Made by a program: the position numbers and the translations under genes
Assembly (NCBI GenBank): GCA_022559845.1
Contig: CM040123.1
Span: 302,734,642 to 302,798,641, forward strand
Length of the DNA: 64,000 bases
Reading direction: 5' to 3'
From: Amorphophallus konjac
Taxonomy: Eukaryota > Streptophyta > Magnoliopsida > Alismatales > Araceae
Part shown: in pieces, positions 21,281 through 32,297 of the stretch
Position numbering within the stretch: the stretch's first letter is position 1
How the letters are laid out: each line of letters begins with the position of its first letter
Notes under the pieces: generated by a model
Databases searched by the model: none
The model's input: the letters and a program-made list of their open reading frames with translations, nothing else
What the model was told of the DNA's origin: nothing

Positions 21281-21380
21281 GGCACCCTCGCGTGCCCTTT
21301 CCCCTTGGCACCCTCGTGTGCCCTTTCCCCTTTGGCACCCACGTGTGCCCTTTCCCCCTTGGTGCCCTCGGTACCCTTTC
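21281..21380. repeat. Tandem repeat, ~27-bp unit, in F leader
   Basis: About 3.5 imperfect copies of a unit with the core GTGCCCTTTCCCCTTGGCAC. A related run is in B1's leader. Confidence 0.8.
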
Positions 21381-21473
21381 CTTTGTGCCCCTCGGCACCC
21401 TCCACTGTGCACACTGCACACTCCGGGATCAGCCAGTTAGTGTTTGGATATCTCCCATAATTAACGCCTTCCA

Positions 21474-21906
21474 CGAGGGCGTGTTTTGATTTCATGACCT
21501 TCAGAAGGGCGTGTTTTAGTTGATTAACGCCTTTTCCATTGGGCGTCTTTTGCATATCTCATGTTGCTTTGCCGCTTAATTATTTTATCTGAGAATTCAC
21601 GCCCCACCCCAGGGCGTGCCATTTCTTTTTAGCGTCTGTCATCAGGGCGTTTCATTCATTTTTCCTGCTTTATTCATATCTTGTTGCACTGTCTGAGAAT
21701 TAACGCCCATTTGCAGGGCGTATTATTTGTTATTAACGCCTTCAATCAAGGCGTGTTCTTTTGATTTGACGCCCTCCTGTGTAGGCATCCTTTCCTTATA
21801 ACGCCTGACCCCAAGGCGTGGTTTTTTCTCTTCCTGTGAGCCCCTCACAGGATTCACGACAGCCACGCTGCCGTTTCCTGTTTGGTAGCGACCTCTCCCA
21901 GGTCGT
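21474..21906. repeat. Dyad array in F leader
   Basis: About nine units from 21474-21492 (ACGCC-N9-GGCGT) to 21888-21906 (GCGAC-N9-GTCGT). Confidence 0.85.
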
Positions 21907-22471
21907 GTCTTTCCTGAGTTTTCACAGAAATTGCTTACTACCTTATTTGTGACTCGTTGTTTGGCATCTTGATCTGTCTTGATATATTGCTGTGATTTAC
22001 ATTGGCTTCATTTTACTTGTGGTTTTTTTTTGGTTGAGAGACCTCCTCTCTCTAGCCTAGGATTCCACACACCTTTCTTGGAATCGGGACAACCCTCCAT
22101 TGAGCACTCCGTCTCTTTGGACCGGAAATCCCTTTTCCAAGACCTCCATAAGTCCCCGCACCCGTGGATTCCCTCACGGACGCCGGGCTGATTGTACCCT
22201 CGAAGTACCCGGAGTTTAGATATCCTATTCGTTGGTGAAGAGAGAGAAAACATAGTTCACCCGGAGGTCACACTTGGATCAAACTAGGTTTCATTTGGCA
22301 AAAGAGTGAACTATTCACAAATAATCCACTTTAATCTCAAACATCCAAACATTAAAATCTTCCGTGCTTTCCAACATTGTTTGCATAACTTGGTTGGGTT
22401 GACTTGGTTGAATTGTTTTGATTAAAGTGCTTTTTTGGAAATTCCATCATTAAACATCCTCTCTCTTAAGT

Positions 22472-25400
22472 ATGAAACTCCGTTCAGGTAAAATCATCAA
22501 CATGTCAGGCAACGGGTACTCTTATGATGATGAGGATGAGAACGTATTTGGTCAGTATGGTGACCCTTTCCAAGATTCGGTTTATTACGAGGGAAATTAT
22601 CTCCCTCCTCATCCTCATTACTCACAAGTTCATGTGGTTGATACTACTATTCATGAGGCGGACCCTTCGTCTCAAGTTCCATCTTCCAACACTTCGGGGA
22701 ACCCTTCCCCATCCATTAATGTCACAGATTTGATCCAAGCTCTCTCCCAGTTGGATGACTCCCAGCGGCAAGCCATTCAGGCCGCTTTGAAGGGGAAATC
22801 CGTCCCTTCGTCTTCCTCTAATCCCCCTCCGGCTATGAGTGGCCATCAGATTGTTAATGACCAGGCGGTCTTGCATCCCCCCTCCTCTCGTCCACAAACG
22901 CCTACTGCGGCCATGCCGGCCCAGCAGGCGAGCTATTCAGTGGTTAGGCACCAATCTTCCCAACCTCCTCGGATTCTACGAACGCCTATACCGCCTTCTT
23001 TTGTTCAGAATCAGGCCCCGGTCGAGCCCGATACCAACACTCTCTTGCTTCAGAAGCTGGCCAGCATGGAGGAGCAGCTCAAGAAGGTTACAGCGACTAA
23101 GAATGCTCCGGAAATTTCTCTTCCTACATTGCCGGTGTTCCATTTACCACCTTCTGAAATGCCGAATTTTCGGCGATATAATGGGACAGGCAACCCATTC
23201 ATTCATTTAAAGGATTTTCGATATGAGACTTCCTTCTGGCAAGACAATAAGGCCTCCCTGGCCTACTTATTCAGGAGATCTCTTGAGGGGCCAGCCCTCG
23301 AATGGTTTTATTCTCTGGAGCCAACTGATGCCGGCGATTTTGATGTTATTCAAAGAAAATTCTTGCAAAAGTACAGAGACCGGGTGGGACCTTCCCTTTC
23401 TGTTACAGATCTAGTTGCCGAGAAAATGAAGCCCGAGGAGGACTTCATCGTATTTGCTGATAGGTGGCGGTCTATGGCTGAGAAATTGAAGGACACATTG
23501 TCAGAACAGGAGCAAGTGAAAATGGTTATTTCTAACGCAACTCCTCAATTCCGGCATATTTTGGCCATGAATCGGCTGACAACTATGGAAGAGCTCTATG
23601 AAAGAGCTCGTTATATACAAACGCAAATGAAGGACTCGCCCATCATGGACATGTTTGAGCCGAAGCCTCGGCTATTTAAAAAGAATACAAATGTCAACAG
23701 CGGGCCCACGACTAAAGGCACTGTCACAAATGAGCAGGTTGGCGTAGTTGGCCACCCCCACCACCAATCAAACCCACGACCTCCGCCACCTCCACAGCAA
23801 AACCCCCATTTTGCCTCCGCTCCACAACACCACTTCGCACCCCAACCTTCTTTTGCTCCATCACCAAGCCAAGCGCCCCGCACCGACCCTCCAGCACCAC
23901 CACAATACCATCAAGTCCCTCCGCCTACCAACTATGGCCAACAACAACGGAGACCACCGCTTGGCCCCAAGAGGGCCCATTATCCACCGCTCCCAGAGAG
24001 TCTCCCTGATATTTTTAATGCTTTGATGGCCGCTAACCTGCTCGTCCTACCAAAAGAAAGAACGGTGTGGCCCGCCAATGTTGACACATCCCGTTACTGT
24101 GCTTTTCACCGCGCCCCTGGTCACAACCTTGATCGTTGTTTCCACTTCAGAGATCATATTTATGATTTGAATGACCAGGGTGACATTAATTGGGATGAAA
24201 TGAGGCAATTCATCGCCACCATGAAAGAAAGAAGGCCTCCTCGGCAACAGCAAAATCAGCAACAACAACAGCCAGCTCCGCAGCAAGTTCAGCCACAGCA
24301 AGCTCCAGCACCCCAGCAGGATATGGGGATCGTCCGTAATCCATTGCCGGAGCACGCTCCTAATCAACACGTGAACCCTATCACGTCTCTCTACGAGGTG
24401 GAGAGAGGGCAGGGATGGCACGAAGAAAACGCCTCTGTCGGGGCATTTCACCATGATTCAACTCAAAATCAAACTCCGCGCCTTTTGCGCACCCCTCCTT
24501 CTTCTTCTGTCAATCATCAGTCAGGACGTTCTCTTTTACGCACCGTCAACCCATCTACCCCCATCAATTCCACGACCTTGCTGGCTCGCTCTCTTCGGAC
24601 CCGCTTACCACCCCCGCAACCTGCCACTCCTTCATCCATCACCAACCCAACACCCGTGCCGTCCAGGTCACTCCTACTTCGCTCACCGCCAGCACCCGCT
24701 ACTCCCTCTACCACTCCTACACCGGCAAGGGTTCCTCCATCATCAGTTCAACCACCTTTTGTGCCCCGATCTCTCCTTATTCCACCACCCACTAACGCTC
24801 CTCGCATTCGGGTATCCCTCTCTTCTCCCACGCCTCCTGCGCGGGCGTCTTCGTCAAATACTTCTCCCATGCCTCCCGCAGGGGCATCTTTGTTAAACAC
24901 CACTACCGTGCCTCCTACGGGGGCGTCCTTTTCATTGAATTCCCCTTTGATTTCCCCCAGCAGGGTCTCTGCTACCAACATTCCTTCTTCTTCTTCCAAC
25001 CCTCCTCCTATTTCTGCCCCGACAGAGGCGCGTCAAGGCGTGGCGCCGCTCCGCAGTGGACGGATATTCCACCGTATTTTCCCACAGAGAGAGCTAGAGC
25101 CCGTGCAGGGGCCGCAAGGGCAGGAACAGGAACAAGAATCAGTGCCAGGGACTCAGTATGATCTGTTAAAGCACTTGGACCGCACTCCCGCCAGGATTTC
25201 TATTCTTGAACTGATCAAACGGTCCACCACTCATCAACTGGCTTTAAAGGAATATTTGCAGAAAGTCATGGTCAACGAAGACATTCCGGTCGAGCAAATA
25301 GTTACAGTCTTGACACCTGCTAGCAGTCAGCCGGCAATCACCTTCCATGAGCATGAACTAGCACCTCTTCAGGCAAGAAAATATGCTCTTTGTATCACAG

Positions 25401-26899
25401 TCGACATCAACAAAGTGGCTGTCAAGCAGTGTTTGGTGGATACAGGGGCATCCATCAATGTTTTACCACCAAGCACTTTAAAGCTATGCGGCATTCCGGA
25501 AGATCAAATTCGGCCATCCACTATAACGGTCACTGCCTATGATAATACCAAGAAGCCCCCTCTAGGCATGGTCACTTTAAAAGTAAGTTTGGGTCCAGTT
25601 TCCATAATAGCAGATTTTCACATCTTAGACATGGATCCAACATTTAACGGCATTCTGGGCCGCCCCTACATACAGCAGCTTGATGCGGTGCCATCTACAA
25701 ATCATCAGTGTATTAAATTCCCCCACAAGGGCCGCATTATCAAGGTGACCAGTATGCCGATCCTGCCAGAGGAAGATATTCATGCAGCTTCATCAGTTCC
25801 TTCCATTTGGCCAGCCAACAAGCCACTTTTGTCTGTGCTGGACGTCCCTCGTCCGCAACCAAGGCCGTCTGAGACCGTCACCGCAGTTGCTATGACGCCC
25901 CTGCCTTCTAAGGGGAAGAAGAAAAAGAATATGATTAACACCCCTGGTTGGAACATTCTGTTGAAAATGGGGTATCAAGACGGCAAGGGCCTGGGTGCCA
26001 ATTATCAGGGCAGGATTAGGCCCATTAAGCCGCAGAAATTGTTTGCACGAGGCGGCTTGGGCTATAAAGGGCCCGGTAAAAATAAAGAAGAGCCATGGGC
26101 TTTTATGACTTCTACTTTAAAGCCAGATCGCCAGCCACTCACCTGGACATTAAAGACACATTTTGTCACGGGTGGCATTCATAATGATGAGCAGACGACT
26201 ATGATTACTTCATTGCTGGTTTGTCAGGATGTTCACGCTAGACAGTTTGCTCGTCATATTGCACCACTGGCTACCTACAATGCCCTGGAGTCTTTAAGGC
26301 CGGACAAAAGAAGGAAAATGGACGATCCGGAATGTGATTGGTACAGGTGGTTCGACCTGAATGACATCACTATTTCTTTAAGCCGCCTGTTCATGCCGAC
26401 AGATCCGGAATGGCCGCCACTCATACAAGAATTGATTGAAATGCCAGCCACAATCACAGACAAGAGACAGTTGCTAAGTGACTACACAGATACTGGAGAG
26501 CCAGATGTCCCCTTTGAAGAAGGTTTTACCGTGGATAGGCTGTGGGCCGGCCTCTTCTCCCTCACTTCTGTGCATCTGTCTGTGTTGGCTTCTCTCTATT
26601 CCCGTTGGTTTGGTCACGTGCCGCGACCGCCACCGATTACCATCAACTTGTCTCCCGATTCAATTCAGATTTCCCTCCCGGTTGCTCCTTCGCTCCTCGA
26701 GCGATTTTCTAAAATCTCCATCTCGCCCCCGCGTGGGCCATCACTGATTAAAGCTTTCTCTGATCTTTCAATTCCCACTCCCCCTGCTACTCCCCTTCAC
26801 ATTGCTTCCTACTGGAAAAAGAAAATAAAAATAAAGGAAAAGATAAAAACGAAAAAAAAACGCCAAATCTCCAACATTCCAATCCTCCATTTCTATTGA
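22472..26899 (+). CDS. F Gag-protease with G-patch domain (1475 aa)
   Basis: A single open frame from the ATG at 22472. Residues 1-235 include a Pro/Ser-rich part and SMEEQLKKV. The retrotransposon Gag (capsid) domain is at about 235-390. A zinc-knuckle variant CAFHRAPGHNLDRC lies near 542-556, with His in the second Cys place as usual for Tat elements. A Gln/Pro-rich linker and a long Pro/Ser-rich region follow. The aspartic protease has DTGASINVLP from residue 990. A G-patch-like domain spans about 1159-1200 (GWNILLKMGYQDGKGLG). A 270-residue tail follows, with no recognised domain and a Lys-rich end. Gag packages RNA and the protease matures the particle; G-patch domains bind RNA or activate helicases. 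Confidence 0.92.
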   Translation: MKLRSGKIINMSGNGYSYDDEDENVFGQYGDPFQDSVYYEGNYLPPHPHYSQVHVVDTTIHEADPSSQVPSSNTSGNPSPSINVTDLIQALSQLDDSQRQAIQAALKGKSVPSSSSNPPPAMSGHQIVNDQAVLHPPSSRPQTPTAAMPAQQASYSVVRHQSSQPPRILRTPIPPSFVQNQAPVEPDTNTLLLQKLASMEEQLKKVTATKNAPEISLPTLPVFHLPPSEMPNFRRYNGTGNPFIHLKDFRYETSFWQDNKASLAYLFRRSLEGPALEWFYSLEPTDAGDFDVIQRKFLQKYRDRVGPSLSVTDLVAEKMKPEEDFIVFADRWRSMAEKLKDTLSEQEQVKMVISNATPQFRHILAMNRLTTMEELYERARYIQTQMKDSPIMDMFEPKPRLFKKNTNVNSGPTTKGTVTNEQVGVVGHPHHQSNPRPPPPPQQNPHFASAPQHHFAPQPSFAPSPSQAPRTDPPAPPQYHQVPPPTNYGQQQRRPPLGPKRAHYPPLPESLPDIFNALMAANLLVLPKERTVWPANVDTSRYCAFHRAPGHNLDRCFHFRDHIYDLNDQGDINWDEMRQFIATMKERRPPRQQQNQQQQQPAPQQVQPQQAPAPQQDMGIVRNPLPEHAPNQHVNPITSLYEVERGQGWHEENASVGAFHHDSTQNQTPRLLRTPPSSSVNHQSGRSLLRTVNPSTPINSTTLLARSLRTRLPPPQPATPSSITNPTPVPSRSLLLRSPPAPATPSTTPTPARVPPSSVQPPFVPRSLLIPPPTNAPRIRVSLSSPTPPARASSSNTSPMPPAGASLLNTTTVPPTGASFSLNSPLISPSRVSATNIPSSSSNPPPISAPTEARQGVAPLRSGRIFHRIFPQRELEPVQGPQGQEQEQESVPGTQYDLLKHLDRTPARISILELIKRSTTHQLALKEYLQKVMVNEDIPVEQIVTVLTPASSQPAITFHEHELAPLQARKYALCITVDINKVAVKQCLVDTGASINVLPPSTLKLCGIPEDQIRPSTITVTAYDNTKKPPLGMVTLKVSLGPVSIIADFHILDMDPTFNGILGRPYIQQLDAVPSTNHQCIKFPHKGRIIKVTSMPILPEEDIHAASSVPSIWPANKPLLSVLDVPRPQPRPSETVTAVAMTPLPSKGKKKKNMINTPGWNILLKMGYQDGKGLGANYQGRIRPIKPQKLFARGGLGYKGPGKNKEEPWAFMTSTLKPDRQPLTWTLKTHFVTGGIHNDEQTTMITSLLVCQDVHARQFARHIAPLATYNALESLRPDKRRKMDDPECDWYRWFDLNDITISLSRLFMPTDPEWPPLIQELIEMPATITDKRQLLSDYTDTGEPDVPFEEGFTVDRLWAGLFSLTSVHLSVLASLYSRWFGHVPRPPPITINLSPDSIQISLPVAPSLLERFSKISISPPRGPSLIKAFSDLSIPTPPATPLHIASYWKKKIKIKEKIKTKKKRQISNIPILHFY

Positions 26900-26983
26900 G
26901 GAGACCTCCTATTTTTCTCCCGAGTGCGTCCCGACCCAGGGGCCGCTCTTCAGATTCCTTGATCAATCTTTTCTCCCCCTCTG
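26900..26983 (+). other. Junction between F gag-pro and pol
   Basis: Gag-pro and pol are in the same frame but separated by in-frame TGA codons at 26897 and near 26960. GTGAGG at 26984 and AAAGCAG ending at 27094 could flank a 111-bp intron, but that would not remove the stops. A donor near 26076 would give the wrong phase. How pol is expressed is not resolved. Confidence 0.5.
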
Positions 26984-29746
26984 GTGAGGGGCCTCCTCTG
27001 TATCACCTCCTGTATCCGCTTTTTCATCTCCTTCTCCTCTAATCAAGCTAGTTGCTTCCTATTCTTCCTCCTCTCCTCTAATAATAAAAAGCAGGGGATA
27101 GATTCACACAAGAAGGCCAAGGGTAGGCAGATTCCCCGAAGATTTTTGTTGGAGTTGGCCGTCAGATGCCAAGCTTGTTTGGCAATCCCTAAGTTTGTGG
27201 AAGATCCACTTATCCTACCAGAGTTAGGATTTGAAGATGCTGTTGCTTCATATGAGGGTTTGGGCGTTTATGAAATTATGAATGATGAAGACCCTATTGA
27301 AGAGGGGGAAGAAAGTTATGAAGACTATGAGGACGAGGCTGACGCCTTTGCTAGTGGCATAAGAAGATTTGACGAACCATCAGCCTCTGTAGAAGAGCCA
27401 ACCAAAGAAATCAATCTGGGTACCGAGGAAGACCCTAGGATTGTCCTCATCAGTAAGAATTTGCCGCCCTCCGAAGAGGAGGCGCTCATTTTAGTTCTTC
27501 AAAAATACAAGGACACGTTCGCATGGAGCTATGAAGATATGCCTGGATTAGACCCTGCGCTCGTTGAACATCGTCTTACACTTAAGCCAGGGGCTGTCCC
27601 GGTCAAACAACGGTTGAGGCGTTTCCATCCTAACATGGCTTTGAAGATGAAAGAAGAGGTCGACAAACTCCATAAGGCTAGATTTGTTAGAGTCGTCCTC
27701 TATCCCAATTGGGTGGCTAACATTGTTCCGGTTATGAAGAAAGATGGGAAAGTTCGGATTTGCATAGACTTCCGGGACCTCAATCGGGCGTGTCCTAAGG
27801 ATGACTTCCCCCTCCCTCATATTGATGTTCTAATCGATAACACGGCAGGATTTGAGACTCTCTCTTTTATGGATGGCTTTTCAGGTTACAATCAAATTCG
27901 TCTGTCTGAAGAAGATCAAGAGAAAACATCATTCACTACACCATGGGGCACATATTGTTATGTGGTCATGCCCTTTGGACTTAAGAATGCTGGAGCCACC
28001 TACCAGAGGGCTATGATGGCAATTTTTCATGACATGATTCACATTTATATTGAGGTGTATGTGGATGATCTGGTTGTAAAATCAAGGATAAGGATTGAGC
28101 ATCCTGGGGTTCTGGCTAAGGTTTTGTAGAGATCCCGAGAATATCAATTGAAAATGAACCCCAAGAAGTGCGTATTTGGCGTTTCTTCGGGGAAATTGCT
28201 TGGTTTCATTTTTAGCAAGAGGGGAATTGAAGTTGATCCCAACAAGGCAAAGGCCATTAGAGACATGCCTCCTCCCAAGAATTTGAAGGAAGTTCGAGGA
28301 TTAATCGGGAGGTTGCAATTTATTCGCCGCTTTGTCTCCCAGCATTCACAGAGATGTAGGCCGTTTTACGAGCTCACTAAGCCGGGAGTCAAATTTGAAT
28401 GGGATGACAAGTGTCAGGCAGCCTTTGACGGATTAAAGGATTATTTGGCCAATCCTCCTGTCCTGAGGCCTCCACTTCCAGGCAAACCACTTGTTCTTTA
28501 TGTTTCGGTCCTGGATGACTCTGTAGGTGCTGTTCTAGCCCAAGTGGATGAGGAAGGTAAGGAGAGGGCAGCATACTACTTGTCTAAACTCCTTAACCCC
28601 TGTGAGCAGAGGTACTCAGCCATGGAGAAGACTTGTGCAGCTTTGGTTTGGGTAGTTCAGAAATTAAAACACTATTTCCTAGCTCACGAGGTTCACCTCA
28701 TTGCACGCATGAACCCAATTAAATTCCTCCTTGAAAAATCTGTCCTCACTGATCGATTAGCACGCTGGCAAAGCTTCCTTTCTCAATTTGGCATCACTTA
28801 CATTCAGCAAAAAGCTATCAAAGGCTACGCCATCGCCGAACACCTTGCTCACCACCCTCTCCCCCGCTTTGATCCTGTCAATTCAGAGTTCCCAGATGAA
28901 GAATTAATGTCCATCAATCAACCCCACGATCCTATGTGGACGTTACATTTTGATGGAGCTCTAAATTCTCAAGGAAGAGGGATCGGCATGGTTCTTTTAA
29001 CACCTGAAGGGGTCACCATTCCATTTGCTGCTCGGCTCACTTTCCCCGTCACCAACAATATAGCTGAGTATGAAGCTCTTTTGGCCGGTCTTCAAACCGC
29101 TCATCGATATGGCGTCACCCATTTGAGGATTATCGGTGATAGTCAGCTCATTTTGCGCCAGGTGTTGGTCAAGTGTCGCACTATCAATCCTAAGCTCAAG
29201 CCCTACCAGGAACTCGCTTCAGCTTACGCCAAACTCTTCACTAAATTGATCTTCGTTCATGTCCCTCGCAGCCAGAACATCTTGGCTGACGCTCTCGCCT
29301 CTTTGGCTTCCGCTTTAGTTTTCCCTCCTGAGCGTGATTTTCATGTCCCCCTGATTCATCAGCGTGATACTCCAGCTATTAAGGATCGTGCTTTTCTCGA
29401 TATTAGGGATCAGGTGCTTGAGAAAGTTAGACAAAAAGAAGCTCTCAAAGGTAAGGAAGTCATGCTTTTGGATTGGCAAGAAGATTTGGCTGACGAAGAA
29501 AAACCTTGGTATTATGAGATTGCCAGGTATTGCAATGATCAGTCCTATCCCGAAGAAGCCACTGTAGAAGAAAAGAAAGCAATCAGAAGAGTGGCTCAAC
29601 GTTATACTTTGGTTGGAGGTGTGCTCTATAGAAGAGGGCTCACCGGTGTTTTATTGAGATACCTCGATGATGATGAATCTTGGAAAGTTGTGGAAGAGGC
29701 GCACTCTGGTGTGTGGTGGTCATGTGAACAGCCAGATGCTAGCTAA
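26984..29746 (+). pseudogene. F pol: reverse transcriptase, RNase H and second (Tat-type) RNase H
   Basis: After an acidic N-terminal part, RT spans about 27560-28300 (RICIDFRDLN, FMDGFSGYNQI, VYVDDLVVKS). One TAG at 28127-28129 interrupts it, in the same frame as the rest. The first RNase H is at about 28470-28870 but has LDDS where a catalytic D-A/S motif is usual. A second RNase H lies at about 28930-29325 with FDGA, NIAEYEAL, GDSQLI and NILADALA, which carry the four expected acidic residues. This duplicate RNase H marks the Tat/Ogre lineage. Near 29715 the frame shifts in a (GT)n run, by loss of 2 bp or gain of 1, leading into integrase. Confidence 0.92.
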
Positions 29747-30764
29747 GAAGATTCTTAGACTAGGGTTCTATTGGCCCACTCTAGAAGAGGACTGCTCTAT
29801 CTACGTTCGAAGGTGTGTTAAGTGCCAACTGCACGCCGACAAGATTCATTCTCCTGCTTCTTCACTCCATCCTACGTCCTCCCCATGGCCTTTTTCCATG
29901 TGGGCTTTTGACATCATTGGACCTCTTGGTGACTCGAATCTCCTCACGAAGCAAAAGTGGTTCATCCTGACGGCAACGGAGTACTTCACCAAGTGGGCGA
30001 AAGCAGAAGCTTACGTGGAAATTAAAGCGTCAACCGTCTGCAAATTTATCATGAAGAACATCATCACGAGGTTCGGGATCCCAAATACCATCGTCACCGA
30101 CAATGGACCTCAATTTATCTCTCAAGATCTCAAGGATCTCTGCAACAGGTACAACATTGCATTGCATCATTCTTCTCCCTATTATCCGCAGGGCAATGGC
30201 CAAGCAGAGGTCACTAATAAAACCTTGATCAAAATTGTTAAGAAGACGTGTGAGGCTAATAAATTTGCGGACTGGCCAGACAAGCTGGTTGAAGCTCTTT
30301 GGGCCTACCGCACTTCCATTCGAACTCCCACTGGGCAAACTCCTTTCGCCCTTACTTATGGAATGGAGGCAGTAGTCCCTTATGAGATTCTTATTCCCTC
30401 TCTGCGAGTACAATTGGACAAGGAGGTCTCTATTGATGAGCGTCGTGATTCACTCCTTGCCCAGTTGGAACTCCTTGACGAGAAGCGTCTGGTCGCCGCT
30501 GAGCATGCGCGCGTTTATCAAAACAGGCTCTCACGTTTTTATCAAAAGAAGGTAATTGAGAGAAAATTTAAGGTCGGTGAAATGGTAATCAAAAGAATTT
30601 TTGTAAAACCCGGTGGCCCTCGTTCAAAGCTCCAACCAAATTGGGAAGGGCCGTTCGTCATAAAAAATGTTTATCCTGGCAATGCTTATAAACTGGTTAA
30701 TGCTGAAGGAGAGGAATTGACTCACCCATGGAATGGTTTGTATATCAAGAAATATTACCCATGA
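29667..30764 (+). pseudogene. F integrase
   Basis: In the next frame from about 29715. The HHCC zinc finger is visible (H near 29716-29730, C-x2-C in RRCVKCQL near 29820), followed by the D-D-E core: FDIIGP near 29910, TDNGPQF near 30100 and the glutamate in NGQAEVTNK near 30205. The C-terminal part ends with WNGLYIKKYYP before the stop at 30764. There is no chromodomain, as expected for Tat elements. The module is open over its length but joined to RT-RNase H only across a frameshift. Confidence 0.92.
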
Positions 30765-32297
30765 ACAAAAATCCAAACAAAATTGAAAACTTCATAAAAC
30801 TTCAAAGAAAATAGAAATCTCCCAAATAATCCAAAAAGATCGAATATTTTCAAAATCAAAACAAAAAAAAAGTTTTCTTTCATGGTTTTCCTTTTGGGTC
30901 GACATGGCATACAAAGGTCCACGGTCCGAAAGGTCAAAATTCAGAATCCATTCATCAGTCTTGCTAATTTAAAATGGGAGTTGACCCCGCACACATTACA
31001 CACTTCACTCTTGAGCTCAAGCAGTGCAAAATCTGATGGAAAGTCGAAACCGGACTAAAGGTGAAAGATGATATCCATTCTTTTCTTCTTCGGCCCACAA
31101 GGGAGGAAGGGAGGTCTCGAGGTAGACACTCCAAGCCTATCCGCCGCCCTAGTAGGAGGAAGTCAGGGCCCAAAAGGGAACAAATGCCACAAAAAGCCCA
31201 AGTACAATTAGGCTGTTCATCAATGCAAATCAATTCCAAAGTGAAGTCAAATGGTGAAAAGAAAAGCATGTCAAGAGGGCAAAGTCCCCGCAAGGAAAAC
31301 CTTGGGTGTATGAATGCAAAATGAAAAGAGGCAAAAGGCAACAAAACGTCCCTACGCCAAAGACCGAACCCCAACAGGCATAGGGTAGGGGAGGTAGCTT
31401 TGCCTCAGGCATCTCTGAATCTTTTGTGGGCTTCCTTATATCTTCTCTTTTATTTTTGGAAAAGTCATGAACCAGCAGAATGGTCGAGACAAACCAAAGA
31501 GAATGCACTGCACGAAATCTTGTGTATAAGTTTAATTATATGCACGCCAATCCCCCTTTTAATTATTCAAGAAAGGTTAATGGATCTTAGATGATGACCA
31601 AGTAGGGCCCACCACCTTAATGGCTTTATCAGCCCAATTTGGGAAGAATAAAATTAACGCCTTTGTTCAAGGCGCGTTCATGTTAATTCACGCCTCGCTT
31701 AAAGTCTCTTATTAAAAAAATAACGCCTCTGGGAAGGTCGTGTTTTCAACAAAATTCAAAAATCTTTTCAAATTCACGCCGCCTCCGAGGGCGTCTTTTA
31801 CTAGAGTAACGACCTAATCTAAGGCGTGTTTTTCAGAAAAATCCCAAAAAATATATATATATAGATAATGAAAAGAACAAAAATAAATTCTTCATGTTGC
31901 ATGAATTGCACTCTTGCCTGGACATCTTTTAATTATTGTTTACATATGTGTGATTGCATGAGGCATCTCCGAGTTTTGGTTATTTCATTTTGCCTTATTT
32001 AATTAAAGGCTTGGCCCCTTGACCCATTATTAAGGTCAGAATATTGACACCCCTTGCTCGCCGGGCAAGGGGCCAAGTCGAACAGATGAATTAACCTGTT
32101 TGTTCAAGTGAAAACCGCAGCTGCAGATACAGGGCAAAGTAAAGCAAACACGAGGAACGTGGAAAGAAAAAGTACACAAACACAAGTCCACAACCACACA
32201 AGTGCTCAGGTAACAAAAGCTCAAATCTCATATATATATATATCATCATGTCTATCATGTACAGGTGTGAGGGTGGAGGAGTACAAGTACAAAACTC
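30765..32297 (+). other. F post-pol untranslated region
   Basis: No credible gene. The block near 31060-31330 is shared with B1 near 9430-9480. A small dyad array (31657-31827) and AT dinucleotide runs near 31850 and 32230 lie before the 3' end of the antisense PMD gene. Confidence 0.7.
31657..31827. repeat. Dyad array downstream of F pol
   Basis: Units 31657-31675 (ACGCC-N9-GGCGC) to 31809-31827 (ACGAC-N9-GGCGT), about five in all. Confidence 0.82.

Larger units (their letters stand above)
21247..22471 (+). other. F leader (5' untranslated)
   Basis: No credible gene. Contains a ~27-bp tandem repeat (21281-21380), a dyad array (21474-21906) and a block at 22030-22260 shared with B1's leader. 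Confidence 0.75.

Noticed and set aside
24453..24999. ORFs in other frames within F gag
   Set aside because: Shadows of the Pro/Ser-rich linker of Gag.
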